64,000 nucleotides of DNA from Areca catechu (Eukaryota > Streptophyta > Magnoliopsida > Arecales > Arecaceae): the NCBI GenBank assembly GCA_021397845.1, contig CM038045.1:123548496-123612495 (forward strand), given 5' to 3'. This document shows, one piece after another, positions 35,930-51,742 of the stretch; position 1 is the stretch's first letter, and each line of letters starts with the position of its first letter. The notes under the pieces are model-generated. The model had not been told where the DNA came from, ran no database searches, and saw only the letters and a program-made list of their open reading frames with translations. The position numbers and the translations under genes were made by a program.

Positions 35930-38900
35930 GATAGTGAATGTAATCTCACTTGAGCATTACGGTAACAAGAGGAAAATACCAAATTTGTAAATCCACTCCT
36001 GCTTCCAAGCAATGCACAATTAAAAGGCTGCCTATCATCATTGCCGCACAAGTAATATATAACTTACGAAATATTGAGGGCCGCCAACAATATAACCATA
36101 GCACAGAACAGGTGCCTTAACTACAAATGCAAATACATATTTACAAATAATGTAACAGGACAGCAAAGCTAATGTTACTTGAGCATTACGGCAACAAGAG
36201 CAAAACAAGACAAACGTGTCATTCCACTAATGCCTCCAAGCAATGTTCAATCAACGGAATGTTTGCTGAATCATCTGGGGCTATATTCGAGCATAGCTCA
36301 AACAATAGGCAGCACATGTTAACAACAACACATGAACCAAAAATAATAATAATTAAAATATAATTGATCTTATACTGAGTCGTAACCTTAAATGGACAAC
36401 ATTAACATGGCCAATTATATTTTCAAATATACCAATGTAGACATGAAGCACCATGGTTAAACAAAACAAACATTAGACAAGTTCATACAAGCTTTGATAG
36501 ACAAAAAATTTTTAGCAAGAATAACTACAAACAGCCATAGGTCATACAAGCTGCCTACATAAGATTAAACATCAAGATTTAAATAGCCACAGTTTAACCA
36601 AATTAGACAAGTTAAACCAAATTAGAAATGAAACATTAGACAAGTTCAGCCAAATTTCAGCAAGAACAACTAAAAACAACCACAGTTAATACAAGCTGCC
36701 TAAATAAGATTAAACATCGATATTTAACTAGCCACAATTTAACCAAGTTAGACAAGTTCAACTAAATTAGACATGAAAAATTAGACAAGTTCAACCAATT
36801 TTCAGCAAGAACAACTACAAACAGCCACGGTTCATACAAGCTGCGTAAATCAGATTCAAAATCAATATATAAACTTTAATAAAAAATTAAAATCGATCAA
36901 AATAGCCACGGTTCATACACTGGGGCTGCCAAAACAACTAGTATAAATAAATATTTACAAAATTTAGCTCAGGACAATGAATGTAATCTCACTTGAGCAT
37001 CATGGCAACAAGAGAGAAATACCAAATGTGTAAATCCACTCCTGCTTCCAAGCAATGCTCAATCAATAGGCTGCCTATCATCATTGCCACACAAGTAATA
37101 TATAACTTACGAAATATTGAGGGCTGCAAGCAATATAACCATAGCACATAACAGCTGCCTTAACTACAATTACAAATACATAGTTGCAAATAATGTAACA
37201 GGATAGCAAAGCTAATGTTACTTGAGCATTACGGCAACAAGAGCAAAACAAGACAAACGTGTCATTCCACTCATGCCTCCTAGCAATGTTCAATTAGCAG
37301 CATGTTTGCTGAATCATCTGGGGCTATATTCGAGCATAGCTCAAACAATAGGCAGCACATGTTAACAACACACATAAACCAAAAATAATAATAATTAAAA
37401 TATAATTGACCTTATACTGAGTCGTAACCTCAAATAAACAACATTAAGAAGGCCAATTATATTTTCAAATTTACCAATGGTGACATGAAGCACCATGGTT
37501 AAACAAAACAAACATAAGACAAGTTCATACAAGCTTTGATAGAGAAAAAAATTTCAGCAAGAACAACTACAAACAGCCACAGTTCATACAAGCTGCCTAC
37601 ATAAGATTAAACATCAAGATTTAAACAGCCATAGTTTAACCAAATTTGAAAAGTTAAACCAAATTAGAAATGAAACATTAGACAAGTTCAACCAAATTTC
37701 AGCAAGAACAACTTCAAACAACCACAGTTCATACAAGCTACCTAAATAAGATTAAACATTAAGATTTAAACAGCCACAGTTTAACCAAATTAGACAAGTT
37801 TAACAAAATTAGACATGAAACATTAGACAAGTTCAACCAAATCTCAGCAAGAACAACTACAAACAGCCACAGTTCATACAAGCTGCGTAAATAAGATTCA
37901 AAATCAATATATAAACTTTAAAAAAAAATTAAAATCGACCAAAATAGCCACAGTTCATATACTGGGGCTGCCATAACAACTAGCATAAATAAATATTTAC
38001 AAAATATGGCTCAAGACAGTGAATGTAATCTCACTTGAGCATCACGACAACAAGAGGAAAATACCAAATGTGTAAATCCACTCCTGCTTCCAAGCAATGC
38101 TCAATCAATAGGCAGCCTATCATCATTGCCATACAAGTAATATATAACTTACGAAATATTGAGGGCTGCCAACAATATAACCATAGCACATAACAGCTGC
38201 CTTAACTATAATTATAAATACATAGTTACAAATAATGTAACAGGACAGTAAAGCTAATGTCACTTGAGCATCACGGCAACAAAAGCAAAACAAGACAAAC
38301 ATGTCATTCCATTCATGTCTCCTAGCAATGTTCAATCAACGGAATATTTGCTGAATCATCTGGGCTATATTCGAGCATAGCTCAAACAATAGGCAGCACA
38401 TGTTAACAACACATGAACCAAAAATAATAATAATTAAAATATAATTGACCTTATACTGAGTCCTAACCTCAAATAAACAACATTAACAAGGCCAATTATA
38501 TTTTCAAATATACCAATGGTGACATGAAGCACCATGGTTAAACAAAACAAACATTAGACAAGTTCATACAAGCTTTGATAGAGAAAAAAATCTCAACTAC
38601 AAACAGCCACAGTTCATACAAGCTGCCTACATAAGATTAAGCATCAAGATTTAAACAGCCACAGTTTAACCAAATTAGACAAGTTAAACCAAATTAGACA
38701 TGAAACATTAGACAAGTTCAACCAAATTTCAGCAAGAACAACCACAAACAGCCACAGTTCATACAAGCTGCCTAAATAAGATTAAACATCAAGATTTAAA
38801 CAGCCACAGTTTAACCAAATTAGACAAGTTCAACAAAATCAGACATGAAACATTAGACAAGTTCAACCAAATTTTAGTAAGAACAACTACAAACAGCCAC

Positions 38901-41900
38901 AGTTCATACAAGCTGCGTAAATCAAATTCAAAATCAATATATAAACTTTAATAAAAAATTAAAATCGGTCAAAATAGCCACAGTTCATACATTGGGGCTG
39001 CCATAACAACTAGCATAAATAAATATTTACAAAATATGGCTCGGGACAGTGAAGGTAATCTCACTTGAGCATCACGGCAACAAGAGGAAAATACCAAATG
39101 TGTAAATCTACTCCTGCTTCCAAGCAATGCTCAATCAATAGGTAGCCTATCATCATTGCCACACAAGTAATATATAACTTACGAAATATTGAGGGCTGCG
39201 AACAATATAATCATAGCACATAACAGCTGCCTTAACTACAATTACAAATACATAGTTACAAATAATGTAACAGGATAGCAAAGCTAATGTTACTTGAGCA
39301 TTACGGCAACAAGAGCAAAACAAGACAAACGTGTCATTCCACTCATGCCTCCTAGCAATGTTCAATCAGCTGGATGTTTGCTGAATCATCTGGGGCTATA
39401 TTCGAGCATAGCTCAAACAATAGGCAGCACATGTTAACAACACACATGAACCAAAAATAATAATAATTAAAATAATTTTACCTTATACTAAGTCGTAACC
39501 TCAAATAAACAACATTAACAAGGCCAATTATATTTTCAAATTTATCAATGTTGACATGAAGCACAATGGTTAAACAAAACAAACATTAGACAAGTTCATA
39601 CAAGCTTTGATAGAGAAAAAAATTTCAGCAAGAACAACTACAAATAGCCACAGTTCATACAAGCTGCCTACATAAGGTTAAACATCAAGATTTAAACAGC
39701 CATAGTTTAACCAAATTACACAAGTTAAACCAAATTAGAAATGAAACATTAGACAAGTTCAACCAAATTTCAGCAAGAACAACTACAAATAGCCACAGTT
39801 CATACAAGCTACCTAAATAAGATTAAACATCAAGATTTAAACAGCCACAGTTTAACCAAATTAGACAAGTTCAACAAAATTAGACATGAAACATTAGACA
39901 AGTTCAACCAAATCTCAGCAAGAACAACTACAAACAGCCACAGTTCATACAAGCTACGTAAATAAGATTCAAAATCAATATATAAAATTTAATAAAAAAT
40001 TAAAATCGGTCAAAACAGCCATAGTTCATATACTGGGGCTGCCATAACAACTAGCATAAATAAATATTTACAAAATATGGCTCGGGACAGTGAATGTGAA
40101 CTCACTTGAGCATCACGGCAACAAGAGGAAAATACCAAATGTGTAAATCCACTCCTGCTTCCAAGCAATGCTCAATCAATAGGCAGCCTATCATCATTGC
40201 CATACAAGTAATATATAACTTACGAAATATTGAGGGCTGCCAACAATATAACCATAGCACATAACAGCTGCCTTAACTACAATTACAAATATATAGTTAC
40301 AAATAATGTAACAGGACAGCAAGGCTAATGTTACTTGAGCATTATGGCAACAAGGGCAAAACAAGACAAACATTCCACTCATGCCTTCAAACAATGTTCA
40401 ATCAGCAGAATGTTTGGTGAATCTTCTAGGGCTATATTCGAGCATAGCTCAAACAATAGGCAGCACATGTTAACAACACATGAACCAAAAATAATAATAA
40501 TTAAAATATAATTGACCTTATACTGAGTCCTAACCTCAAATAAACAACATTAACAAGGCCAATTATATTTTCAAATATACCAATGGTGACATGAAGCACC
40601 ATGGTTAAACAAAACAAACATTAGACAAGTTCATACAAGCTTTGATAGAAAAAAAAATTTCAACTACAAACAGCCACAGTTCATACAAGCTGCCTACATA
40701 AGATTAAGCATCAAGATTTAAACAGCCACAGCTTAACCAAATTAGACAAGTTAAACCAAATTAGACATTAAACATTAGACAAGTTCAACCAAATTTCAGC
40801 AAGAACAACCACAAACAGCCACAGTTCATACAAGCTGCCTAAATAAAACTAAACATCAATATTTAAACAGCCACAGTTTAACCAAATTAGACAAGTTCAA
40901 CAAAATCAGATATGAAACATTAGACAAGTTCAACCAAATTTCAGTAAGAACAACTACAAACAGCCACAGTTCATACAAGCTACATAAATCAAATTCAAAA
41001 TCAATATATAAACTTTAATAAAAAATTAAAATCGGTCAAAATAGTCACAGTTCATACATTGTGGCTGCCATAACAACTAGCATAAATAAATATTTACAAA
41101 ATATGGCTCGGGACAGTGAATGTAATCTCACTTGAGCATCACGGCAACAAGAGGAAAATACCAAATGTGTAAATCTACTCCTGCTTCCAAGCAATGCTCA
41201 ATCAATAGGTAGCCTATCATCATTGCTACACAAGTAATATATAACTTACGAAATATTGAGGGCTGCCAACAATATAATCATAGCACATAACAGCTGCCTT
41301 AACTACAATTACAAATACATGGTTACAAATAATATAACAAGACAGCAAAGCTAATGTCACTTGAGCATCATGGCAATAAGAGCAAAATAAGACAAACGTG
41401 TCATTCCATTCATGCCTCAAAGCAATGTTCAATCAATGGAATGTTTGCTGAATCATCTGGGACTATATTCGAGCATAGCTCAAACAATAAGCAGCACATG
41501 TTAACAACACTCTAACCAAAAATAATAATAATTAAAATATAATTGATCTTATACTGAGTCGTAACCTCAAATAAACAACATTAACAAGGCCAATTATATT
41601 TTCAAATATACCGATGGAGACATAAAGCACCATGGTCAAACAAAACAAACATTAGACAAGTTCATACAAGCTTTGATAGAGAAAAAAATTTCAGCAAGAG
41701 CAACTACAAATAGCCACAGTTCATACAAGCTGCCTACAAAAGATTAAGCATCAAGATTTAAACAGCCACAGTTTAACCAAATTATACAAGTTAAACCAAA
41801 TTAGACATGAAACATTAGACAAGTTCAACCAAATTTCAACAAGAACAACCACAAACAGCCACAGTTCATACAAGCTGCCTAAATAAGATTAAACATCAAG

Positions 41901-42081
41901 ATTTAAACAACCACAGTTTAACCAAATTAGACATGTTCAACCAAATTAGACATGAAACATCATACAAGTTCAACCAAATTTCAACAAGAACAACTACAAA
42001 CAGCCAAAGTTCATACAAGCTATGTAAATGAGATTCAAAATCAATATATAAACTTTAATAAAAAATTAAAATCGGTCAAAA
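35930..42081. repeat. Satellite block A-IV: six units
   Basis: Anchors are at 36036, 37079, 38121, 39151, 40192 and 41218, with spacings 1043, 1042, 1030, 1041 and 1026 bp. Each position in the block has its own length and sequence type, and the series repeats in A-V and (with one deletion) A-VI. With module B copy 4, this is a higher-order repeat of about 8.94 kb. Confidence 0.95.
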
Positions 42082-42672
42082 GATGTGGAGCCTTAAAAAA
42101 AAATCCATGATCTAAGTAGATGAAAGTTAAAACAAATCAGAAGCAGCATAAAATAAATGGAAGTCATGAATGCTGTCAGAGTTTATATCTGAATTCTAAC
42201 ACCTTTCAAGCTATTTTTCCACTCCTTTTCTTTCAAATGCTGGTTTAAAATGCCTCAAATCCATAATAAGATATAACAGTTTCTGCATTGCAATTTTCTT
42301 TTCAACTGTTGGTATATAGAAGCTTCAAATCAATGATCTACCGTACTCACATGATACAGAGCATACAATACCATACTAGGTAAAAATCTCTACGAAACTC
42401 AAGTTTGGGTCAATAAAGGCCCCCCCTGCTGTATCGGGGTGTACTTGCCAAGGCGTCTCAACTAGGACTCTTCAAACTAAGTAAACTGACATCCATTGGA
42501 CACCTAATTGCAGCCTGTTTCAACCAAAAAAAAAGTCTAAAATGATCCCAAAAAAATCAGTAAAATAGATCATATCACACCCCAAAATACTATAGCAGGC
42601 ACTAGTCTTATATAAAGTACAGCATTTCATTCAGTGTAAAGGAAGATAGGAACATGTCAAGAAGGACCTCAC

Positions 42673-42801
42673 CATGAACTGGATTATACCAGTTATATCA
42701 AGTAACTGATAACAAATCTAACGCATAGACTCTTGCTGGTCATATGGTATTGCATCCCCCAAAACATCATCATTGGTAATAATTTTGTTTTCCATATGCA
42801 C
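42673..42801 (-). pseudogene. 129-nt exon-like segment, copy 4a (stop-containing)
   Basis: Carries the shared CAG-to-TAG change after ATG-CGT. Borders are intact. Confidence 0.5.
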
Positions 42802-43398
42802 CTGCCATTATCATAGAATTCCCAAAGTCAAACAACATACCCGAGGTTATTAGTAATGGTTAGAATTGTAAGTAGATGAAAGTTAAAACAAATCAGAAGC
42901 AGCTTAAAATAAATGCAAGTCATGAATGCTGTCAGAGTTTATATCTGAATTCCAACACCTTTCAAGCTATTTTTCCACTCCTTTTCTTTCAAATGCTTGT
43001 TTAAGAAGCCTCAAATCCAAGATATGCCGTAAATGTTTCTGCATTGCAATTTTTTTTTCAACTGCTGGTATAAAGAAGCTTCAAATCCATGATCTACCAT
43101 ACTCAAATGATACCGAGCATACTATAGCAGGCACTAGTCTTAAATAAAGTATAGCATTTCATTCTAGACTCCAGCATAAAGGAAGATAGGAACAAAAGAA
43201 ACCAGGAAATGCTTTCAATAGATGGAGCATCTGAAGCAAAAGAAAAATAGCATCAAAGAACACAATTTAAATAAAAGAAATTAACCAGTAATTAGAAACA
43301 GTTGCTCGAACATTGCTAACTCTTATTCCCTTGCCTTTCTTTCACTTCAAAATTGCAATAGCTGATCTAAGCACATTAAAAAATATCGCAGTTATACT

Positions 43399-43623
43399 TC
43401 AGCAGTCCACAATTTCCTTCACAACAAGACAAACCTGCATTATCAGAAAATAAGAAACTTCAGATGAATCAGGGGAGTATGTCAGGGACCTCACCATGAA
43501 CTGGATTATACCAGTTATATCAAGTAACTGATAACAAATCTGATGCATAGACTCTTGCTGGTCATATGGTATTGCATCCCCCAAAACATCATCATTGGTA
43601 ATAATTTTGTTTTCCATATGCAC
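43399..43623 (-). pseudogene. Best-preserved exon-like pair: 129-nt segment plus 36-nt tail
   Basis: The 129-nt segment is 43495-43623 (acceptor gcag/GTG, donor ATG/gtgagg), with RQICY changed to HQICY. A second segment (43399-43434) follows an acceptor aatgcag and encodes VCLVVKEIVDC then stop, in the same phase. The gap between them is 60 nt and also stays open in frame, so an unspliced 74-codon reading is possible. The 129-nt segment has a protein-like mix of residues (acidic NDD, basic, Cys and Tyr) unlike the AT-biased chance ORFs nearby. No family was recognised. Confidence 0.5.
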
Positions 43624-44684
43624 CTGCCATTATCATAGAATTCCCAAAGTCAAACAACGTACCCGAGGTTATTAGTAATGGTTAGAATTGGAAGTAGATG
43701 AAAGTTAAAACAAATCAGAAGCAGCTTAAAATAAATGCAAGTCATGAATGCTGTCAGAGTTTATATCTGAATTCTAACACCTTTCAAGCTATTTTTCCAC
43801 TCCTTTTCTTTCAAATGCTGGTTTAAGAAGCCTCAAATCCAAGATATGGCGTAACTGTTTCTGCATTGCAATTTTTTTTTCAACTGCTGGTATAAAGAAG
43901 CTTCAAATCCATGATCTACCATACTCAAATGATACCAGGTAAAAAGCACTACGAAACTCAAGTTTGGGTCAATAAAGCCCCCCCCCCCATGCTGTTTCGG
44001 GGTGTACTTGCCAAGGCGTCTCAACTAGGACTCTTCAAACTAAGTAAGCTGACACCCATGGGACACCTAATTGCAGCCTGTTTCAACAAAAAAAAAGTCT
44101 AAAATGATCCCAAAAAATCAGTAAAATAGATCATATCACACCCCAAAATACTATAGCAGGCACTAGTCTTAAATAAAGTACAGCATTTCATTCTAGACTC
44201 CAGCATAAAGGAAGATAGGAACAAAAGAAACCAGGAAATGCTTTCAATAGATGGAGCATCTGAAGCAAAAGAAAAATAGCATCAAAGAACATAATTTAAA
44301 TAAAAGAAATTAACCAGTAATTAGAAACAGTTGCTCGAACATTGCTAACTCTTATTCCCTTGCCTTTCTTTCACTTCAAAATTGCAATAGCTGATCTAAG
44401 CACATTAACAAATATCGCAGTTATACTTCAGCAATTCATAATTTCCTTCACAACAAGGCAAACCTGCATTATCAGAAAAGAAGAAACTTCAGATGAATCA
44501 GGGGAGCATGTCAAGGAAAATTACTTAGGTCTAGCAATCTAAAGTTAAAGTCAATTGAATAAACCAAGGATCCAAGTAGTAGCCAACATGATCTGTACTG
44601 ATCATACCAAATAATTTAGTGAAGAACCCACATTTATGAGCTCCATATAGGATTTTGGGTGAACAAAAGTAAATCAAGGGCTAC

Positions 44685-44742
44685 CGCTTGGTATCAAGCA
44701 ATACCAAGCTTTGCTGACCAGCATGTGATGGTATTGTGCGAC
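44685..44742 (-). pseudogene. 58-nt exon-like segment of module B, copy 4
   Basis: Same borders; the end reads CCAAGCG before gtagcc, changing the last Ser. Open. Confidence 0.4.
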
Positions 44743-44872
44743 CTGTAACAAAATATAAGCAGCATCAATTAAAAATAAATAGATGTCATTAGCCGAAAAT
44801 ATACAAAAAATAAATGAAACAGCAGAATTCAAGTATATGAAATACCAAACCTGTGCAATTATATTTCATTAT

Positions 44873-47800
44873 GACAGTGAATGTAATCTCACTTGAGCAT
44901 TACGGTAACAAGAGGAAAATACCAAATTTGTAAATCCACTCCTGCTTCCAAGCAATGCACAATTAAAAGGCTGCCTATCATCATTGCCGCACAAGTAATA
45001 TATAACTTACGAAATATTGAGGGCCGCCAACAATATAACCATAGCACAGAACAGGTGCCTTAACTACAAATGCAAATACATATTTACAAATAATGTAACA
45101 GGACAGCAAAGCTAATGTTACTTGAGCATTACGGCAACAAGAGCAAAACAAGACAAACGTGTCATTCCACTAATGCCTCCAAGCAATGTTCAATCAATGG
45201 AATGTTTGCTGAATCATCTGGGGCGATATTCGAGCATAGCTCAAACAATAGGCAGCACATGTTAACAACAACACATGAACCAAAAATAATAATAATTAAA
45301 ATATAATTGATCTTATACTGAATCGTAACCTTAAATGGACAACATTAACATGGCCAATTATATTTTCAAATATACCAATGTAGACATGAAGCACCATGGT
45401 TAAACAAAACAAACATTAGACAAGTTCATACAAGCTTTGATAGACAAAATTTTTTAGCAAGAATAACTACAAACAGCCACAGGTCATACAAGCTGCCTAC
45501 ATAAGATTAAACATCAAGATTTAAACAGCCACAGTTTAACCAAATTAGACAAGTTAAACCAAATTAGAAATGAAACATTAGACAAGTTCAACCAAATTTC
45601 AGCAAGAACAACTACAAACAGCCACAGTTAATACAAGCTGCCTAAATAAGATTAAACATCGATATTTAACTAGCCATAATTTAACCAAGTTAGACAAGTT
45701 CAACTAAATTAGACATGAAAAATTAGACAAGTTCAACCAATTTTCAGCAAGAACAACTACAAACAGCCACGGTTCATACAAGCTGCGTAAATCAGATTCA
45801 AAATCAAGATATAAACTTTAATAAAAAATTAAAATCGATCAAAATAGCCATGGTTCATACACTGGGGCTGCCAAAACAACTAGTATAAATAAATATTTAC
45901 AAAATTTAGCTCAGGACAATGAATGTAATCTCACTTGAGCATCATGGCAACAAGAGAGAAATACCAAATGTGTAAATCCACTCCTGCTTCCAAGCAATGC
46001 TCAATCAATAGGCTGCCTATCATCATTGCCACACAAGTAATATATAACTTACGAAATATTGAGGGCTGTAAGCAATATAACCATAGCACATAACAGCTGC
46101 CTTAACTACAATTACAAATACATAGTTACAAATAATGTAACAGGATAGCAAAGCTAATGTTACTTGAGCATTACGGCAACAAGAGCAAAACAAGACAAAC
46201 GTGTCATTCCACTCATGCCTCCTAGCAATGTTCAATCAGCAGCATGTTTGCTGAATCATCTGGGGCTATATTCGAGCATAGCTCAAACAATAGGCAGCAC
46301 ATGTTAACAACACACATGAACCAAAAATAATAATAAAAAATATAATTGACCTTATACTGAGTCGTAACCTCAAATAAACAACATTAACAAGGCCAATTAT
46401 ATTTTCATATTTACCAATGGTGACATGAAGCACCATGGTTAAACAAAACAAACATTAGACAAGTTCATACAAGCTTTGATAGAGAAAAAAATTTCAGCAA
46501 GAACAACTACAAACAGCCACAGTTCATACAAGCTGCCTACATAAGATTAAACATCAAGATTTAAACAGCCATAGTTTAACCAAATTTGAAAAGTTAAACC
46601 AAATTAGAAATGAAACATTAGACAAGTTCAACCAAATTTCAGTAAGAACAACTACAAACAGCCACAGTTCATACAAGCTACCTAAATAAGATTAAACATC
46701 AAGATTTAAACAGCCACAGTTTAACCAAATTAGACAAGTTCAACAAAATTAGACATGAAACATTAGACAAGTTCAACCAAATCTCAGCAAGAACAACTAC
46801 AAATAGCCACAGTTCATACAAGCTGCGTAAATAAGATTCAAAATCAATATATAAACTTTAATAAAAAATTAAAATCGGCCAAAACAGCCACAGTTCATAT
46901 ATTGGGGCTACCATAACAACTAGCATAAACAAATATTTACAAAATATGGCTCAGGACAGTGAATGTAATCTCACTTGAGCATCACGGCAACAAGTGGAAA
47001 ATACCAAATGTGTAAATCCACTCCTGCTTCCAAGCAATGCTCAATCAATAGGCAGCCTATCATCATTGCCATACAAGTAATATATAACTTACGAAATATT
47101 GAGGGCTGCCAACAATATAACCATAGCACATAACAGCTGCCTTAACTATAATTATAAATACATAGTTACAAATAATGTAACAGGACAGTAAAGCTAATGT
47201 CACTTGAGCATCACGGCAACAAAAGCAAAACAAGACAAACATGTCATTCCATTCATGTCTCCAAGCAATGTTCAATCAATGGAATATTTGCTGAATCATC
47301 TGGGCTATATTCGAGCATAGCTCAAACAATAGGCAGCACATGTTAACAACACATGAACCAAAAATAATAATAATTAAAATATAATTGACCTTATACTGAG
47401 TCCTAACCTCAAATAAACAACATTAACAAGGCCAATTATATTTTCAAATATACCAATGGTGACATGAAGCACCATGGTTAAACAAAACAAACATTAGACA
47501 AGTTCATACAAGCTTTGATAGAGAAAAAAATTTCAACTACAAACAGCCACAGTTCATACAAGCTGCCTACATAAGATTAAACATCAAGATTTAAACAGCC
47601 ACAGTTTAACCAAATTAGACAAGTTAAACCAAATTAGACATGAAACATTAGACAAGTTCAACCAAATTTCAGCAAGAACAACCACAAACAGCCACAGTTC
47701 ATACAAGCTGCCTAAATAAGATTAAACATCAAGATTTAAACCGCCACAGTTTAACCAAATTAGACAAGTTCAACAAAATCAGACATGAAACATTAGACAA

Positions 47801-50800
47801 GTTCAACCAAATTTCAGTAAGAACAACTACAAACAGCCACAGTTCATACAAGCTGCGTAAATCAAATTCAAAATCAATATATAAATTTTAATAAAAAATT
47901 AAAATCGATCAAAATAGCCACAGTTCATACATTGGGGCTGCCATAACAACTAGCATAAATAAATATTTACAAAATATGGCTCGGGACAGTGAATGTAATC
48001 TCACTTGAGCATCACGGCAACAAGAGGAAAATACCAAAAGCGTAAATCTACTCCTGCTTCCAAGCAATGCTCAATCAATAGGTAGCCTATCATCATTGCC
48101 ACACAAGTAATATATAACTTACGAAATATTGAGGGCTGCGAACAATATAATCATAGCACATAACAGCTGCCTTAACTACAATTACAAATACATAGTTACA
48201 AATAATGTAACAGGATAGCAAAGCTAATGTTACTTGAGCATTACGGCAACAAGAGCAAAACAAGACAAACGTGTCATTCCACTCATGCCTCCTAGCAATG
48301 TTCAATCAGCTGGATGTTTGCTGAATCATCTGGGGCTATATTCGAGCATAGCTCAAACAATAGGCAGCACATGTTAACAACACACATGAACCAAAAATAA
48401 TAATAATTAAAATATAATTGACCTTATACTAAGTCGTAACCTCAAATAAACAACATTAACAAGGCCAATTATATTTTCAAATTTATCAATGGTGACATGA
48501 AGCACAATGGTTAAACAAAACAAACATTAGACAAGTTCATACAAGCTTTGATAGAGAAAAAAATTTCAGCAAGAACAACTACAAACAGCCACAGTTCATA
48601 CAAGCTGCCAACATAAGGTTAAACATCAAGATTTAAACAGCCATAGTTTAACCAAATTAGACAAGTTAAACCAAATTAGAAATGAAACATTAGACAAGTT
48701 CAACCAAATTTCAGCAAGAACAACTACAAACAGCCACAGTTCATACAAGCTACCTAAATAAGATTAAACATCAAGATTTAAACAGCCACAGTTTAACCAA
48801 ATTAGACAAGTTCAACAAAATTATACATGAAACATTAGACAAGTTCAACCAAATCTCAGCAAGAACAACTACAAACAGCCACAGTTCATACAAGCTACGT
48901 AAATAAGATTCAAAATCAATATATAAAATTTAATAAAAAATTAAAATCGGTCAAAACAGCCACAATTCATATACTGGGGCTGCCATAACAACTAGCATAA
49001 ATAAATATTTACAAAATATGGCTCAGGACAGTGAATGTAATCTCACTTGAGCATCACGGCAACAAGAGGAAAATACCAAATGTGTAAATCCACTCCTGCT
49101 TCCAAGCAATGCTCAATCAATAGGCAGCCTATCATCATTGCCATACAAGTAATATATAACTTACGAAATATTGAGGGCTGCCAACAATATAACCATAGCA
49201 CATAACAGCTGCCTTAACTACAATTACAAATACATAGTTACAAATAATGTAACAGGACAGCAAGGCTAATGTTACTTGAGCATTATGGCAACAAGGGCAA
49301 AACAAGACAAACATTCCACTCATGCCTCCAAGCAATGTTCAATCAGCAGAATGTTTGGTGAATCTTCTGGGGTTATAATCGAGCATAGCTCAAACAATAG
49401 GCAGCACATGTTAACAACACATGAACCAAAAATAATAATAATTAAAATATAATTGACCTTATACTGAGTCCTAACCTCAAATAAACAACATTAACAAGGC
49501 CAATTATATTTTCAAATATACCAATGGTGACATGAACCACCATGGTTAAACAAAACAAACATTAGACAAGTTCATACAAGCTTTGATAGAGAAAAAAATT
49601 TCAACTACAAACAGCCACAGTTCATACAAGCTGCCTACATAAGATTAAGCTTCAAGATTTAAACAGCCACAGTTTAACCAAATTAGACAAGTTAAACCAA
49701 ATTAGACATTAAACATTAGACAAGTTCAACCAAATTTAAGCAAGAACAACCACAAACAGCCACAGTTCATACAAGCTGCCTAAATAAAATTAAACATCAA
49801 GATTTAAACAGCCACAGTTTAACCAAATTAGACAAGTTCAATAAAATCAGACATGAAACATTGGACAAGTTCAACCAAATTTCAGTAAGAACAACTACAA
49901 ACAGCCACAGTTCATACAAGCTACGTAAATCAAATTCAAAATCAATATATAAACTTTAATAAAAAATTAAAATCGGTCAAAATAGTCACAGTTCATACAT
50001 TGGGGCTGCCATAACAACTAGCATAAATAAATATTTATAAAATATGGCTCGGGACAGTGAATGTAATCTCACTTGAGCATCACGGCAACAATAGGAAAAT
50101 ACAAAATGTGTAAATCTACTCCTGCTTCCAAGCAATGCTCGATCAATAGGTAGCCTATCATCATTGCCACACAAGTAATATATAACTTACGAAATTTTGA
50201 GGGCTGCCAACAATATAATCATAGCACATAACAGCTGCCTTAACTATAATTACAAATACAGGGTTTCAAATAATGTAACAAGACAGCAAAGCTAATGTCA
50301 CTTGAGCATCACGGCAATAAGAGCAAAATAAGACAAACGTGTCATTCCATTCATGCCTCAAAGCAATGTTCAATCAATGGAATGTTTGCTGAATCATCTG
50401 GGGCTATATTCGAGCATAGCTCAAACAATAAGCAGCACATGTTAACAACACTCGAACAAAAAATAATAATAATTAAAATATAATTGATCTTATACTGAGT
50501 CGTAACCTCAAATAAACAACATTAACAAGGCCAATTATATTTTCAAATATACCGATGGAGACATAAAGCACCATGGTCAAACAAAACAAACATTAGACAA
50601 GTTCATACAAGCTTTGATAGAGAAAAAAATTTCAGCAAGAGCAACTACAAACAGCCACAGTTCATACAAGCTACCTACAAAAGATTAAGCATCAAGATTT
50701 AAACAGCCACAGTTTAACCAAATTATACAAGTTAAACCAAATTAGACATGAAACATTAGACAAGTTCAACCAAATTTCAGCAAGAACAACCACAAACAGC

Positions 50801-51022
50801 CACAGTTCATACAAGCTGCCTAAATAAGATTAAACATCAAGATTTAAACAGCCACAGTTTAACCAAATTAGACATGTTCAACCAAATTAGACATGAAACA
50901 TCATACAAGTTCAACCAAATTTCAACAAGAACAACTACAAACAGCCAAAGTTCATACAAGCTACGTAAATGAGATTCAAAATCAAGATATAAACTTTAAT
51001 AAAAAATTAAAATCGGTCAAAA
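44873..51022. repeat. Satellite block A-V: six units
   Basis: Anchors are at 44979, 46021, 47061, 48091, 49133 and 50159, with spacings 1042, 1040, 1030, 1042 and 1026 bp. It is almost identical to A-IV at an offset of 8940-8943 bp. For example, the 70-residue ORFs at 39153 and 48093 translate identically. Confidence 0.95.
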
Positions 51023-51613
51023 GATGTGGAGCATTAAAAAAAAATCCATGATCTAAGTAGATGAAAGTTAAAACAAATCAGAAGCAGCATAAAATAAATG
51101 GAAGTCATGAATGCTGTCAGAGTTTATATCTGAATTCTAACACCATTCAAGCTGTTTTTCCACTCCTTTTCTTTCAAATGCTGGTTTAAAACGCCTCAAA
51201 TCCATAATATGATGTAACAGTTTCTGCATTGCAATTTTCTTTTCAACTGTTGGTATATAGAAGCTTCAAATCAATGATCTACCGTACTCACATGATATAG
51301 AGCATACTATACCATACCAGGTAAAAAGCACTACGAAACTCAAGTTTGGGTCATTAAAGGCCCCCCCTGCTGTATCGGGGTGTACTTGCCAAGGCGTCTC
51401 AACTAGGACTCTTCAAACTAAGTAAACTGACATCCATTGGACACCTAATTGCAGCCTGTTTCAACCAAAAAAAAAGTCTAAAATGATCCCAAAAAAATCA
51501 GTAAAATAGATCATATCACACCCCAAAATACTATAGCAGGCACTAGTCTTATATAAAGTACAGCGTTTCATTCAGTGTAAAGGAAGATAGGAACATGTCA
51601 AGAAGGACCTCAC

Positions 51614-51742
51614 CATGAACTGGATTATACCAGTTATATCAAGTAACTGATAACAAATCTAACGCATAGACTCTTGCTGGTCATATGGTATTGCATCCCC
51701 CAAAACATCATCATTGGTAATAATTTTGTTTTCCATATGCAC
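51614..51742 (-). pseudogene. 129-nt exon-like segment, copy 5 (stop-containing)
   Basis: Shared TAG after ATG-CGT; borders intact. The open second-position copy seen in modules 3 and 4 has been lost here by the rearrangement. Confidence 0.5.

Larger units (their letters stand above)
42082..44872. repeat. Module B, copy 4 (three sub-units)
   Basis: A near twin of copy 3, including the shortened first sub-unit and the second without the poly(C) part. The third sub-unit has 11 C at 43978-43988 and lacks the gagcatactatagc phrase before the ccaggtaaaaagc element. Length 2791 bp. Confidence 0.9.

Noticed and set aside
43399..43623. Complete small gene encoding 74 residues
   Set aside because: The reading starts at GTG immediately after a splice acceptor and passes through a likely intron; it is better explained as one exon plus flanking sequence.
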